NCBI RefSeq assembly: GCF_002887595.1
Contig: NZ_PEBU01000001.1
Coordinates: 558,001 to 622,000, forward strand
Length of the DNA: 64,000 nucleotides
Source of the DNA: Bowmanella denitrificans
GTDB taxonomy: Bacteria > Pseudomonadota > Gammaproteobacteria > Enterobacterales > Alteromonadaceae
Direction: 5' to 3'
Positions 27,882 through 37,776 of this stretch are shown here, one piece after another. Numbering within the stretch: position 1 is the stretch's first letter; each line of letters begins with the position of its first letter. Under the pieces are notes generated by a model. That model worked only from the letters and a program-made list of their open reading frames with translations, searched no databases and was not told the origin of the DNA. The translations under genes were made by a program, and so were the position numbers.

Positions 27882-28913
27882 TCAGATATCATCGGTATAT
27901 CTGGCCTGAACATCGCGAATCTGCGGCAAACAACCAACAAACTCTTGCACCAGTTGTGGATCGAAATGCTTGCCACTTTGCTCATTCAGTAAGGTTACAG
28001 CCTGCTCCTCTGTCCAGGCGTTTTTGTATGGGCGTTTGCTGGTCAACGCATCAAACACATCTGCAATGGCCACAATACGTGCCGACAGAGGGATATCTGT
28101 ACCACTTACGCCATGGGGATAACCGCTACCATCCCATTTTTCATGATGAAACAGGGCAACTTCACGAGCCATTTGCAATAAAGGGGAAGGGTGGTCGCCA
28201 AGAATATCCGCACCAAACTGCACATGTTGCTGCATCATCTGCCATTGCTCTGCATCCAGAGCACCGGGTTTCAGCAGCACGTTGTCAGGAATACCAATCT
28301 TGCCAATATCATGCATAGGTGCAGCATTAAACAACAATTCACACCAGGTGTCGGGTTGGCCAATTTGCTCAGCCAGAAAGCGTGAAAACCAGCTCATGCG
28401 GATCACATGCATACCGGTTTCATTGTCTTTAAATTCTGCCGCCCGGCCCAGACGACGAATAATTTCCAGACGCGTTTCATTGAGCTCTCTGGTGCGTTGC
28501 TGAACCATGTTTTCAAGATGCCTGGCTTGGTTGTATAAAGCCAGTTGGCTTTTTACCCGAGCCAGCACCAACAGCGGGTTAACTGGTTTACTGATATAGT
28601 CCACAGCACCGAGACTGAAACCCAGTGCTTCATCCTGTTCTTCAGATTTAGCCGTCACAAAAATAACCGGGATGGCCTGGGTTTCGATACGGCTTTTCAA
28701 TTGTCGGCACACTTCATAGCCATCCATATCCGGCATCATCACATCCAGCAAAATAAGATCCGGACGAGGGTCTGCGCTGGCGACTTTCAGGGCCAGAGCA
28801 CCGTTTAAGGCCGCTTTCACCCGATAATCCGCGCGCAAAATGCCGGTTAAAACGTCTATATTTTGCGGGGTATCATCAACGACCAATATGGTTGCTTTGT
28901 CCGTTTGAGGCAT
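27882..28913 (-). CDS. Response regulator with HD-GYP c-di-GMP phosphodiesterase
   Basis: A 343-residue protein. The receiver spans about 8-125 ([20 protein letters not shown]). The HD-GYP domain spans about 145-335 with MHDIGKIGIPD, HHEKWDGSGYP and ADVFDALTSKRPYK, all metal and c-di-GMP residues being in place. It should hydrolyse c-di-GMP when phosphorylated. It is first in an operon with the giant hybrid kinase, whose HPt is the natural phosphodonor. The double-receiver gene diverges upstream. Confidence 0.93.
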   Translation of the reverse strand: MPQTDKATILVVDDTPQNIDVLTGILRADYRVKAALNGALALKVASADPRPDLILLDVMMPDMDGYEVCRQLKSRIETQAIPVIFVTAKSEEQDEALGFSLGAVDYISKPVNPLLVLARVKSQLALYNQARHLENMVQQRTRELNETRLEIIRRLGRAAEFKDNETGMHVIRMSWFSRFLAEQIGQPDTWCELLFNAAPMHDIGKIGIPDNVLLKPGALDAEQWQMMQQHVQFGADILGDHPSPLLQMAREVALFHHEKWDGSGYPHGVSGTDIPLSARIVAIADVFDALTSKRPYKNAWTEEQAVTLLNEQSGKHFDPQLVQEFVGCLPQIRDVQARYTDDI

Positions 28914-29134
28914 TATCCGGATTCCCTCAGGCTTTTTGTTATAACTAGGGGCTTTTGCAGTAACAACGTAACCTTGTTTTTAGTCATTGACGTCTCACCG
29001 TCCTTGTAAGCGTCTGGTTCAGTTCAACCAAGCGTAAAGTCTGAGTCTAGTCATTTTTAATGACGAACGACGGGAATTCGCTTAACTTTAATTGCAGAGC
29101 ACCTGGAGAACCTCAGCGTATAAGGAGTTTTAGC

Positions 29135-30073
29135 ATGTCGACAAGCAAAGCCACACCCCAGGCTAAGTCCTACGCTGCCATGACCGCCTTGGTTGTGGAG
29201 CCGGTTGAGAGCATGCGAGCCACAGTAGCTAAAATGGTATCTGAGATGGGCTTTGCTAACGTGATTGGCGCCAGTAACGGCGAACACGCTCTATCGTTGC
29301 TCAGAAGCGAAGATGTGGATTTGGTGTTGTCCGAATTGTTGATGCCTAAAATGAATGGTATTCAATTGCTCCAGCACGTACGCAATGGCAAGCGAAATTT
29401 CAGCGTGCCCTTTGTGATGATCTCCGCCAACATAGAACAAAGTCAGGTTGTCCAGGCTATTAAACAGGGTGTGTCCGAATATGTGGTCAAACCCTTTTCT
29501 GCCAAGATCCTGCATGCTCGCATTGAACGTGCACTGATTAACCCGGTTAAGCGCACCTCTGCGGTAGCCGAAAAAGTCGATAAGCTCAATGACGCATTAG
29601 TCGAAGCAGAGCCTTTACGCATTCTGGTGGTGGACGATGTGGTAGACAACATACAACTCATCAGCGACATCCTGCGTAAGGAATACAAAGTTCGCGCTGC
29701 AACCAGTGGTGAAACAGCCCTGAAAATCTGCTCGTCAGATCCCTTGCCCGATCTGATATTACTGGATGTCATGATGCCGGATATGGATGGCTTTGAAGTC
29801 TGCCGCCGCTTAAAACTCAATCCCTTTACCCAGCATATCGCTATTATTTTTTTAACTGCACTGGATCAAACCGACGATATGCTGAAAGGCTTTGAACTGG
29901 GCGCCGTGGACTATATCACCAAACCTATTAATCCACCGGTATTACATGCCAGAGTGCGAACTCATATGACCCTGACTGCGCAGCTCAGGGAAATGCGCAA
30001 TATGCTGGATACCATGCAGGATAATGTGTTACTAAAAGAAGAACTGGAGCAGTTGAAAAATAGCCGCAATTAA
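29135..30073 (+). CDS. Double-receiver protein with a degenerate first receiver
   Basis: A 312-residue protein made of two receivers and no output domain. REC1 (about 15-135) has lost key residues: the phospho-acceptor Asp is Glu (VLSELLMPKMNG) and the acidic pair reads EP. REC2 (about 165-290) is intact ([25 protein letters not shown]). A C-terminal helix follows. REC1 may mimic the phosphorylated state or act only in docking. AAGGAG seven bases before ATG 29135 fixes the start. It diverges from the HD-GYP / hybrid kinase operon and may be a phosphate sink or adaptor for it (inference). Confidence 0.88.
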   Translation: MSTSKATPQAKSYAAMTALVVEPVESMRATVAKMVSEMGFANVIGASNGEHALSLLRSEDVDLVLSELLMPKMNGIQLLQHVRNGKRNFSVPFVMISANIEQSQVVQAIKQGVSEYVVKPFSAKILHARIERALINPVKRTSAVAEKVDKLNDALVEAEPLRILVVDDVVDNIQLISDILRKEYKVRAATSGETALKICSSDPLPDLILLDVMMPDMDGFEVCRRLKLNPFTQHIAIIFLTALDQTDDMLKGFELGAVDYITKPINPPVLHARVRTHMTLTAQLREMRNMLDTMQDNVLLKEELEQLKNSRN

Positions 30074-30110
30074 GTGGATGACTTAAATAATACAAAGAAT
30101 GAGGAAAATT

Positions 30111-30186
<76 letters not shown>

Positions 30187-30316
30187 AACTCTGAAACGCT
30201 TTAAGGTAAATTTAACTACCTCAAGCGGAGGCGCATTTTACAAAAATACCGGTCAGACGCAAGGGCTATTTTGAAAAATCTTGCTGACCGACGATTTTAT
30301 AGGCAGCTATTTGCCG

Positions 30317-30862
30317 TTAAATGGCGAACACATGCTGGCGATAAAATTGCAATTCGGCGATAGACTCACGAATATCATCCAGGGCCAGATGGGTACCCTG
30401 CTTGGTAAATTGGTTAAGCAACTCCGGCTTCCAGCGCCTGACCAGCTCTTTAATGGTGCTGACATCGACATTGCGGTAATGGAAATAGGCTTCCAACTCA
30501 GGCATATGGCGCACCATAAATCGCCGGTCCTGACCGATGCTGTTACCGCATAGCGGTGACTTGCCTTGCGGTACCCAGTCGGCTAGAAATGCCAGGGTCT
30601 GCGCAACGGCCTGCTGTTCATTGATTTGGCTGTCCCGGCAGCGTTGGGTCAGGCCGCTGTTACCATGAGTACGAGTGCACCACTCGTCCATGCCGTTCAG
30701 TACCTCGTCACTTTGATGTATGGCAATCACCGGTCCTTCGGCCAACACATTAAGCTGGCTGTCAGTGACAATAGTGGCAATTTCCAGGACTTTTTCCCGC
30801 TCTGGATCCAATCCTGTCATTTCCATATCAATCCACACCAGGTTGTCAGCATTCTGTGTCAT
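30317..30862 (-). CDS. orn: Oligoribonuclease
   Basis: A 181-residue DEDDh 3'-5' exonuclease that degrades very short RNAs and pGpG, the product of c-di-GMP hydrolysis. Motifs: [10 protein letters not shown] (Exo I), [12 protein letters not shown] (Exo II) and [14 protein letters not shown] (Exo III, with catalytic His). ATG 30862 gives the normal family start and length; a longer upstream frame is spurious. It diverges from rsgA, the usual gammaproteobacterial arrangement. Confidence 0.97.
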   Translation of the reverse strand: MTQNADNLVWIDMEMTGLDPEREKVLEIATIVTDSQLNVLAEGPVIAIHQSDEVLNGMDEWCTRTHGNSGLTQRCRDSQINEQQAVAQTLAFLADWVPQGKSPLCGNSIGQDRRFMVRHMPELEAYFHYRNVDVSTIKELVRRWKPELLNQFTKQGTHLALDDIRESIAELQFYRQHVFAI

Positions 30863-30957
30863 GTCTCGCCTGCCTTTATCTTTTGGTATTTGCTTATGTT
30901 GCAAGGTACACTGGGCGTCCCGTATCAGGCCGTCATAGTAAAGCATTCGCATCCCAA

Positions 30958-31992
30958 GTGGCAAAAAGAAACAAATTAACACAGCGCCAGAAGCGTCAGG
31001 TTTCCAGTAACCTGAAGAAGCGCTTAAGTGGCAAGGAAGTCGGCCCAGCCGACGATAGCCTGTTGCCGTCCCGAGCCGGTTTGGTGGTTGGGCGTTTTGG
31101 ACAGCATGCCGATGTTGAAGACGAACAAGGCACAGTATATCGCTGTCATATACGCCGCAATGTGGAAGGGGTGGTATGTGGTGACCAGGTGCTGTTCAGA
31201 CCGGGCAAAGACCAGACCCTCAATGTCAGCGGTGTGCTTGAAGCACTGCAAGAGCGTAAATCCGTGCTCACCCGGCCCGACTACTATGACGGTATCAAAC
31301 CTGTCGCCGCCAATATCGACCAGATTATTGTCGTCAGCGCGGTGCTACCCAGCTTATCGCTGAATATTATCGATCGTTACTTGGTGGCAGCCGAAGATGT
31401 TCAGATTGAGCCGGTGATTTTGCTCAACAAAGTGGACATGCTGAGTGCTGAACAACGTAGTGAAATTGAACAGCAGCTTAAACTATATGCGGATATTGGT
31501 TACCGATTGTGCTTTGTCAGTTGCAAAAGCGGCGAAGGCATAGAGCAACTGGCCGCCTTACTCAAGGACAAAACCAGTGTATTTGTCGGCCAGTCCGGCG
31601 TAGGGAAATCCAGTCTGGTTAATAAGCTGCTACCTGAAGCAGAAGAGGCCATTGGCGATGTATCGGATAATTCCGGTCTGGGCCAACATACCACCACTGC
31701 GGCCAAACTATTGCGCTTCCCTGGCGGCGGTAATCTGATTGACTCGCCAGGAGTAAGAGAATTTTCTTTATGGCATCTGCCAGATGAAAGGCTAATCTGG
31801 GGATTCCGCGAATTTCGTGATTTTCTCGGTGGCTGTAAATTTCGTGACTGCAAGCATGGTGACGATCCCGGCTGCTTACTGCGTGATGCGGCGCAGCAGG
31901 GCAAAATCAGCCAGGCGCGTTTTGACAGCTACCACAAGATATTGTCAGGTATGGACGAACAGCGCCCATCTTATAGTAAGCCCCCCAAGTAA
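30958..31992 (+). CDS. rsgA: Ribosome small-subunit biogenesis GTPase RsgA
   Basis: A 344-residue protein: an N-terminal OB fold, a circularly permuted GTPase with G4 LLNKVDML before G1 GQSGVGKSS and G3 DSPGVREF, and a C-terminal zinc knuckle (Cys in [15 protein letters not shown], with His). It helps mature the 30S subunit. GTG 30958 is chosen to match the family start ([10 protein letters not shown]...); no strong ribosome site is seen. Confidence 0.95.
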   Translation: MAKRNKLTQRQKRQVSSNLKKRLSGKEVGPADDSLLPSRAGLVVGRFGQHADVEDEQGTVYRCHIRRNVEGVVCGDQVLFRPGKDQTLNVSGVLEALQERKSVLTRPDYYDGIKPVAANIDQIIVVSAVLPSLSLNIIDRYLVAAEDVQIEPVILLNKVDMLSAEQRSEIEQQLKLYADIGYRLCFVSCKSGEGIEQLAALLKDKTSVFVGQSGVGKSSLVNKLLPEAEEAIGDVSDNSGLGQHTTTAAKLLRFPGGGNLIDSPGVREFSLWHLPDERLIWGFREFRDFLGGCKFRDCKHGDDPGCLLRDAAQQGKISQARFDSYHKILSGMDEQRPSYSKPPK

Positions 31993-31998
31993 AGAAAC

Positions 31999-32022
31999 AG
32001 GGTCACCCTATCAGGTGACCCT
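31999..32022. terminator. Terminator between convergent rsgA and 5'-nucleotidase genes
   Basis: A 9-bp stem, AGGGTCACC and GGTGACCCT, around loop CTATCA. On the minus strand TGTTTCTTT follows, so it suits the nucleotidase gene best; it may act on both. Confidence 0.7.
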
Positions 32023-32027
32023 ATGCG

Positions 32028-33851
32028 TTACGGCGCAATGCTGACAGACTTGAGACAGTATTCCTGCCAATCCAAAGCCGGTAGGTTGTGATTTGGCAAA
32101 ACATCACGGAAATATTCAAGCAACGGCACCGCATACACCACATCGGATTGTTCAAAGGCATCGGGCCGGGTTTCTCTGACCTTTGCGAAGGTCAGGTATC
32201 CATCCTTGCCCAGGGCCGTAAAGGAATTGGTTGCAACAGAGTAGATGGATTGAAGATCAATAGGTTTCCACTGATTGCTGCGTCTGTCTTTGACTTCCAG
32301 ATTCTTTATGCCTTGCCCGGTTGCGGCATTTAACACCACGTCGTAACGCAAATGTGACGAGTAAGGGAAGGCGCCGGTTGAAGCACTGATACCCTGAGCA
32401 TAATCGAGCGCTTCATTCAGCACCTGCAGAATTTCCGCACCGGTCAGGTCCAAGGTCACCACAGTATTGGAGAACGGCAGAATCTGGTAAGCGTCTGCCA
32501 CAGTAAACTGGCCCTGATGCAATTCGGCTCTGACTCCACCGGCATTCTGAATCGCCACATCAGCCTTAGGCATATAATGCAGAAACGCGTCGGCAACCAC
32601 TTGCGCAGCGTAGCTGCCAGAAGGCTGCTCACCGTTGCTGAAGGCTGCCGGGATACGAGTAAAAGGCATGGTTTGGTCCACTTGGCCCAGTTGTGACTGT
32701 TTGAAGCTCTCCAGTTCCAGTTTGTAAGGCGCCAGAATGGCATCTACTGCTGGATCCGCAGCAATAGTGCGAATACTGGTTAATGTCCCGATTTCCTGAA
32801 GGATGGCTTGCTGCTGTGATTGGTCAGCGGCAACCCATTTATTTTCTGCGTCCTGCACTTGAAATTGGTCTGCAACCAATAACTCTAAGTTGCCCTGAAT
32901 CGTTTCTACGTTGCCTTGGGCGTCGAAGTTCACGTTAAGACGCCCCAGCCCTTTGGCATATTCCCAAGCCTGGGCAATATAAACCGGCTTACCTTCGGGA
33001 TTGCTTACCTGGGTGGGATACTCACCATCCACGGCGATCCCCATCCCGGTGAGTTCTCCGGTCGAGTCCAGAACATCGTGAGTGTCGCCGCCTATAATGA
33101 CATCAATGCCATTCACCTGGCTGGCCAATTGTTGGTCGAACTCATAACCAAGATGGCTGAGCACTATAATTTTATTGATGTCCTCGGCCTCCAGTTCCTT
33201 GACCTGAGCCTTGACCGACTCGACTTCGTCGGTGAAATTAACCTGATCACTGACCATGGATGACTCACGGGTTTTCTCCACTTTCAGTACGCCTATAATG
33301 GCGACTTTTTCACCTTCGATATCTTTTATCACTCTGGGCATGATTGGCTTGCCATACAGTGGGCTTTGCTCGGTAGGATGCACATTACCGGCCAGAATCG
33401 GGAAACTCGCCATATCAATGAGTTCGGCCAGATGCGCATCCCCTTCGTCGAATTCGTGATTACCGAGCTGGTAGGCGTCCAGACCAAGGTAATTGAATAC
33501 CTGAATATCGACCTTGCCTTTAAACAGGCTGAAGTACAGCGTTCCATTCAACTCCCCGCTATTTAGCACCAACGTATTTGCATCCCGATATTCTTCAATG
33601 GCACTGGCAATGCGGGAAAAGCCGCCCAGTTGCACCCGGACCCTCTCATTACCCTGTGACTCTGAATCGTAGTTCAGAGCCAGATCCATGGTCTGACTTT
33701 CAAAATAAGAATGGTGATCATTGGTATGCAAGATCTTCAGACTGATGGGCTGATGGTTTGGCAGCGGCAAGACAGGGTCTGGCTTATTATCATTGTTGCA
33801 AGCGACCAGCATGCCAGCCAGAACAGGTAAGGACCAAAGCGCAGGTTTCAT
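32028..33851 (-). CDS. 5'-nucleotidase / UDP-sugar hydrolase family lipoprotein (UshA-like)
   Basis: A 607-residue protein. The signal peptide ends in lipobox LVAC, so it is probably a lipoprotein. The N-terminal metallophosphatase domain has HTNDHHSYFE, LGNHEFDEGD, VLSHLGYEFDQ and IGGDTHDVLD; the C-terminal 5'-nucleotidase domain (about 380-590) has QNAGGVRAEL and an aromatic substrate region (LPFSNTVV). It would release nucleosides and phosphate from extracellular nucleotides. It stands alone between terminators. Confidence 0.9.
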   Translation of the reverse strand: MKPALWSLPVLAGMLVACNNDNKPDPVLPLPNHQPISLKILHTNDHHSYFESQTMDLALNYDSESQGNERVRVQLGGFSRIASAIEEYRDANTLVLNSGELNGTLYFSLFKGKVDIQVFNYLGLDAYQLGNHEFDEGDAHLAELIDMASFPILAGNVHPTEQSPLYGKPIMPRVIKDIEGEKVAIIGVLKVEKTRESSMVSDQVNFTDEVESVKAQVKELEAEDINKIIVLSHLGYEFDQQLASQVNGIDVIIGGDTHDVLDSTGELTGMGIAVDGEYPTQVSNPEGKPVYIAQAWEYAKGLGRLNVNFDAQGNVETIQGNLELLVADQFQVQDAENKWVAADQSQQQAILQEIGTLTSIRTIAADPAVDAILAPYKLELESFKQSQLGQVDQTMPFTRIPAAFSNGEQPSGSYAAQVVADAFLHYMPKADVAIQNAGGVRAELHQGQFTVADAYQILPFSNTVVTLDLTGAEILQVLNEALDYAQGISASTGAFPYSSHLRYDVVLNAATGQGIKNLEVKDRRSNQWKPIDLQSIYSVATNSFTALGKDGYLTFAKVRETRPDAFEQSDVVYAVPLLEYFRDVLPNHNLPALDWQEYCLKSVSIAP

Positions 33852-34050
33852 AGTTTCTCCAACATCGAATGGGTTAGGCGGGATAGGTTGATTGGCAGTC
33901 TATGGCGGATGTGTGAATAGTTTATTTATGTCTCATTAAGATTTACTGCTGTCTGACCCGTAAATTCTGGTTGAGAGCTTTTTGGTATTTCGACTGGCCG
34001 GGATGGTTAGGGTACAATCCCCGCGGTTATTTTCATCAGGAAAGAAAAAC

Positions 34051-34908
34051 GTGCAGCCAATTAAGGTCAGCCTTCAGTATCTGCTTCCTAAGCATGCCGT
34101 GTCCCGTCTGGTGGGCAAGTTAGCCGCTGCAGAAGCGGGGTTTCTTACTACCTGGCTTATTAAACTGTTTATCAAGCAGTTTAAGGTGGATATGCAGGAA
34201 GCGAAGCAATCCGATCCGGCCAAATACAAAAGCTTTAATGAATTCTTTACCCGTCCGCTGAAAAAGGGAGTACGGGAAATTGTTCAGGATGAAAATAAAC
34301 TGGCCCATGCGGTAGACGGCACGGTCAGCCAGGCCGGAGATATCGATGCAGATCGGATATTCCAGGCCAAAGGCCATAACTATAGCCTTACCGCTCTGCT
34401 TGGCGGCGATGCCGAGCTGGCCAAACCTTTTGAAGGCGGCACCTTTGCCACCATTTATTTATCCCCCCGCGATTACCACCGTATTCATATGCCAATGGAC
34501 GGGCAGCTAACCGATATGCTGTATGTGCCCGGCGAGTTGTTCTCGGTAAATCCTCTGACAACTGAACATGTGCCCGGCTTATTTGCCCGTAATGAGCGGG
34601 TGGTAAGTATCTTTGACACACCGCATGGCAAAATGGGGCTGGTATTAGTGGGTGCCACCATTGTGGCCAGCATTGAAACTAAATGGGCTGGTACTGTCAC
34701 ACCACCAACAGGTAAGCAGGTGCAACGCTGGCAATATCCAGCCCAGGGCAACAATGCCGTGATGCTGAAAAAAGGCGAGGAAATGGGGTTATTCAAGCTA
34801 GGCTCAACCATAGTCGCGGTATTTGAACCTGGCATGGTGGAGCTGGAAAACCTGCAGCCTGGTGACGTAACACGTTTAGGTCAGCCATTCGCCACCCTGA
34901 AATCCTGA
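34051..34908 (+). CDS. psd: Phosphatidylserine decarboxylase
   Basis: A 285-residue proenzyme of phosphatidylethanolamine synthesis at the inner membrane. Family motifs: [27 protein letters not shown] and the self-cleavage site LGST near residue 250, where Ser becomes the pyruvoyl group. Length matches E. coli Psd closely. GTG 34051 is chosen: it gives the family N-terminus and has AGGA nine bases upstream. In many relatives rsgA and psd are neighbours; here a nucleotidase gene lies between. Confidence 0.96.
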   Translation: MQPIKVSLQYLLPKHAVSRLVGKLAAAEAGFLTTWLIKLFIKQFKVDMQEAKQSDPAKYKSFNEFFTRPLKKGVREIVQDENKLAHAVDGTVSQAGDIDADRIFQAKGHNYSLTALLGGDAELAKPFEGGTFATIYLSPRDYHRIHMPMDGQLTDMLYVPGELFSVNPLTTEHVPGLFARNERVVSIFDTPHGKMGLVLVGATIVASIETKWAGTVTPPTGKQVQRWQYPAQGNNAVMLKKGEEMGLFKLGSTIVAVFEPGMVELENLQPGDVTRLGQPFATLKS

Positions 34909-34909
34909 C

Positions 34910-35788
34910 GTGGACCCGGTTAAAAAAAGCCTGTGGTCATTGCACCTGGCGGTAATACTGCTGGGTGCCACCGCACTGTTTTCCCGTATTATTCCGCTGT
35001 CGGCCCTGGATATTACCTTAGGACGGGCGGCCATTGCTTTTGTGGTGCTGGCGCTACTGGTCAGAATAAGCGGCAGTAGTCTGCGCTTTCAGCGCCCCAG
35101 AGACATGGGCATCGCCATTTTGCTTGGTAGTCTGATGGCGGTGCATTGGGTCACCTATTTTGCCGCCATGCAATACTCCTCGGTATCCGTGGGCATGATC
35201 GCGCTTTTCACCTTTCCGGTTATTACTGTATTGCTGGAACCTTTTTTTGAGGGAATTCGGCTGGTCTGGCAGGATCTGGTCAGTGCGGTAGTGGTGCTGG
35301 CAGGCATTGGCCTGATTGTACCTGAAGCGTCTCTGGGCAATGAGGTGACCCTGGGAATTGCGGTCGGGGTATTTTCCGCCCTGTTGTATGCTTTGCGCAA
35401 TCTGCTGCACCGCAAATACTTTTCCCACTATGGTGGGGCCCAGGCCATGACCTATCAGACCCTGGTGATCGTATTGTGCTTGTGCTGGTTCGGCTCTGCC
35501 GAGCTTTATCAGGCATCACAACATACTTATCTGATGTTGCTGCTGCTTGGCACCATCTGCACCGCCGCCCCTCACGCCCTGGTGGCTTACACCCTGATAC
35601 ACCTGCGCGCCAAAACTTTCTCGCTGGTAGCCTGTATGCAGCCTTTGTATGGCGTAATACTGGCGATATTGGTCCTGAATGAACAACCGAGCTGGCAAAC
35701 TCTGGTAGGTGGGATTATGGTCATTAGTGCGGCCATTTATGAAACCATTAACGCGAACAAGTTGCATCCCGCTAAAGGACAAAGCTGA
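34910..35788 (+). CDS. EamA/DMT-family transporter
   Basis: A 292-residue inner-membrane protein with ten hydrophobic helices in two EamA repeats (LGRAAIAFVVLALL in the first; LRAKTFSLVACMQPLYGVILAILVLNEQP in the second). Drug/metabolite transporters usually export amino acids or other small metabolites; the substrate is unknown. GTG start one base behind the psd stop, and one base before the next gene, so it is in a tight three-gene operon with psd and a glycerophosphodiesterase. Confidence 0.88.
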   Translation: MDPVKKSLWSLHLAVILLGATALFSRIIPLSALDITLGRAAIAFVVLALLVRISGSSLRFQRPRDMGIAILLGSLMAVHWVTYFAAMQYSSVSVGMIALFTFPVITVLLEPFFEGIRLVWQDLVSAVVVLAGIGLIVPEASLGNEVTLGIAVGVFSALLYALRNLLHRKYFSHYGGAQAMTYQTLVIVLCLCWFGSAELYQASQHTYLMLLLLGTICTAAPHALVAYTLIHLRAKTFSLVACMQPLYGVILAILVLNEQPSWQTLVGGIMVISAAIYETINANKLHPAKGQS

Positions 35789-35789
35789 T

Positions 35790-36500
35790 ATGCTGATATT
35801 CGCCCATCGCGGTGCCAGTAAAGCGGCCCCGGAGAACACCCTGAAAGCCATGCATTGCGCATTGCAAATGGGCGCACAGGGCATTGAGATTGATGTTATT
35901 CAGGCAGCCGGACAGTGCTGGGTTATTCATGACGTTTGGGTGCAGCGCACCACCAACGGATTTGGCCGGCTGGACCAGATGACCGAAGCCCAGATTCGCC
36001 AGTTGGATGCCGGGGAAGGGCAGCAGGTGCCAACCTTAGAGGAAGTGATGGCGCTGACAGCAAACCGCTGCTTGCTGAATATTGAACTAAAAGGCATCAA
36101 GGACTTAGCGCTCTTTCTGCAACAGCTTGACGGTGCCTGCGAGAGCCTGGGCATAGCACATCAGCATTTGTTGTTTTCATCCTTTGATCATCACCTGCTG
36201 GCGCAGCTGAGTCGCTTACGGCCAGAATTTGCCATTGGCGCCCTGACGGCCAGTTGTCCATTAGATTATGCGGCCTTTGCCCAGGAGTTGGGTGCCGTGT
36301 CGGTGCATACGGATGTGGCCTTCACCAGCGCTGAATTTGTGCAGGATGCCAAAGCACGGGGTTTAAAAACCTATGTCTACACGGTGGATGAACCGCAGGA
36401 TATGCAGATGCTTAAGAACTGGGGAGTGGACGGTATTTTTACTAATGTACCAGATAAGGCACTGCACTGGCTGGCTGAGTCAGAACAACAGCCAGCTTAA
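35790..36500 (+). CDS. Glycerophosphodiester phosphodiesterase
   Basis: A 236-residue enzyme of the UgpQ type, cleaving deacylated phospholipids to glycerol-3-phosphate and an alcohol. Motifs: FAHRGASKAAPENT with the catalytic His and metal residues, GIEIDV, VIHD and later LNIELK. No signal peptide, so cytoplasmic. It follows psd and the EamA gene (ATG one base after the stop), a sensible lipid-turnover context. Its stop overlaps that of the convergent MerC gene in a shared TTAA. Confidence 0.93.
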   Translation: MLIFAHRGASKAAPENTLKAMHCALQMGAQGIEIDVIQAAGQCWVIHDVWVQRTTNGFGRLDQMTEAQIRQLDAGEGQQVPTLEEVMALTANRCLLNIELKGIKDLALFLQQLDGACESLGIAHQHLLFSSFDHHLLAQLSRLRPEFAIGALTASCPLDYAAFAQELGAVSVHTDVAFTSAEFVQDAKARGLKTYVYTVDEPQDMQMLKNWGVDGIFTNVPDKALHWLAESEQQPA

Positions 36501-36886
36501 TGATCGTCACACTGACGGCAGCTTTGACAGAGCTTCAGGTTGATCAGGTGGGCGGCAATAATCAACACTGCGCCCACAGCAATAGTGAACGGCTCATATT
36601 CGTGGCCGAACATGTCCTTATTCCAATAAATCAAACCACCCAGAACCAGGCTGTATAGGGGATAAATCTGTCTGTGGTAATGATAAAAACCAGACAGCAG
36701 CGCCCAGAAGCCGATGATCATCGATACCGTCAGTATGCTGCGCTCAAACCAGGCATCGGCAAAGAAACTGGCTCCGACAAAAGGCAGCAGAGGGATTAAA
36801 ACCGGCAACAGCAGGCAATGCAATGCGCACAGGCTGGAAGCCCAGATGCCCATTTTATCCAGCAAATTGTTGCTTTTGTTCGACAT
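36497..36886 (-). CDS. MerC-domain small membrane protein
   Basis: A 129-residue protein with four hydrophobic helices. The MerC pattern is clear: ASSLCALHCLLLPVLIPLLP early, with a cysteine pair in helix 1, and a C-terminal tail CQSCRQCDDH. MerC moves mercury in mer operons; solitary MerC-domain proteins in marine bacteria are often not linked to mercury. There is no merR, merT or merA here. A Zur-like box sits about 30-45 bases upstream, so a zinc role seems more likely (inference). ATG 36886 is preferred; an ATG 12 bases earlier is possible. Confidence 0.85.
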   Translation of the reverse strand: MSNKSNNLLDKMGIWASSLCALHCLLLPVLIPLLPFVGASFFADAWFERSILTVSMIIGFWALLSGFYHYHRQIYPLYSLVLGGLIYWNKDMFGHEYEPFTIAVGAVLIIAAHLINLKLCQSCRQCDDH

Positions 36887-36913
36887 AATCCACAGCATAA
36901 CGAGGTTTCAGAG

Positions 36914-36934
36914 CCCGTTATAGTATAACATTTA
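36914..36934. promoter_or_regulatory. Zur-like box before the MerC-domain gene
   Basis: The core GTTATAGTATAAC (36917-36929) is a perfect palindrome around G36923, and the right arm continues TATAACATTT. This matches the gammaproteobacterial Zur palindrome TGTTATANTATAACA at 14 of 15 positions; the outer left arm is weaker. Confidence 0.65.
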
Positions 36935-36982
36935 CCAAAATTGGCAATAGACGATCTTGCCAAACAAATTTAAGCAACTGAT

Positions 36983-37771
36983 TTATCGAATGTTTTTTCT
37001 GACACTAAGTCGAAAAAAGAAATTCGGAAACCAGCGTTTGATATAAGGTGCCAAAGCGCTCAGTCCCTTACCAATAACCACTTCAAACTTGTCTTTGTGT
37101 ATAGCAAGGATAATTTGCTGAGCGCAATCTGCGGCGCTGATCCCTTCAGCAATGGACTTAGCAACTTCGCCGTAGGGTTGGCCACTTTCGGTAAGGGCGT
37201 TAACAGAAATGTTGGTTTGCACAAAGCCCGGGCAAACATTCAGCACTTTCACGCCATGATGGGTTTCTTCGGCGCGCAAGCAATCCATGTAACCAATCAG
37301 TGCATGTTTGGACGCCGCATATCCAGACATCCCATGACCACCCACTTTGCCTGCCACGCTGGCAATATTCACCAGCATGCCCTGATTCTGACGCAGGGCA
37401 GGTAACAGCGCCTGAGTGAGGCAGATAGTGCCAAAATAATTGACTTCCATCACCTGACGCTGCACTGATAGGGGCGTTTGTGCTGCGGGTCCACGCTGGG
37501 AAATTCCACCATTGTTAATCAGCATATCCAAGCCATCTGACAGGTCAGTTTGTGCCACCACGTCAGGCAAAGTCTCTGCCCTGGATAAATCTAACGGCAC
37601 AATTTTATGCCGCTGCGGATGTTTCAATGACGCTCGCAGCACTGCCAGTTTATCGGCCGAGCGGGCGCTGAGGATCAGTCTGGCGCCTTGGGCATCCAGG
37701 GCCCGTGCCAATGCCTCACCAATCCCCATGGATGCCCCTGTCAGCCAGATATGCTTGTCTTGAACCTTCAT
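36983..37771 (-). CDS. Short-chain dehydrogenase/reductase
   Basis: A 262-residue classical SDR. NAD(P) motif TGASMGIG at residues 11-18, NNGG, catalytic Ser in NIASVAG, and YAASK. An Arg after the second strand (SARSADK) hints at NADP. The C-terminal extension is basic and aromatic (IKRWFPNFFFRLS), as in membrane-associated SDRs of the DltE/YqjQ kind. The substrate is unknown. It lies 5 bases behind the YibQ-like gene. Confidence 0.9.
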   Translation of the reverse strand: MKVQDKHIWLTGASMGIGEALARALDAQGARLILSARSADKLAVLRASLKHPQRHKIVPLDLSRAETLPDVVAQTDLSDGLDMLINNGGISQRGPAAQTPLSVQRQVMEVNYFGTICLTQALLPALRQNQGMLVNIASVAGKVGGHGMSGYAASKHALIGYMDCLRAEETHHGVKVLNVCPGFVQTNISVNALTESGQPYGEVAKSIAEGISAADCAQQIILAIHKDKFEVVIGKGLSALAPYIKRWFPNFFFRLSVRKNIR

Positions 37772-37776
37772 ACTGA

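Noticed and set aside
36497-36886. Mercury-resistance operon
   Set aside because: Only a MerC-like protein is present; no merR, merT, merP or merA lies nearby, and the operator resembles Zur rather than MerR.
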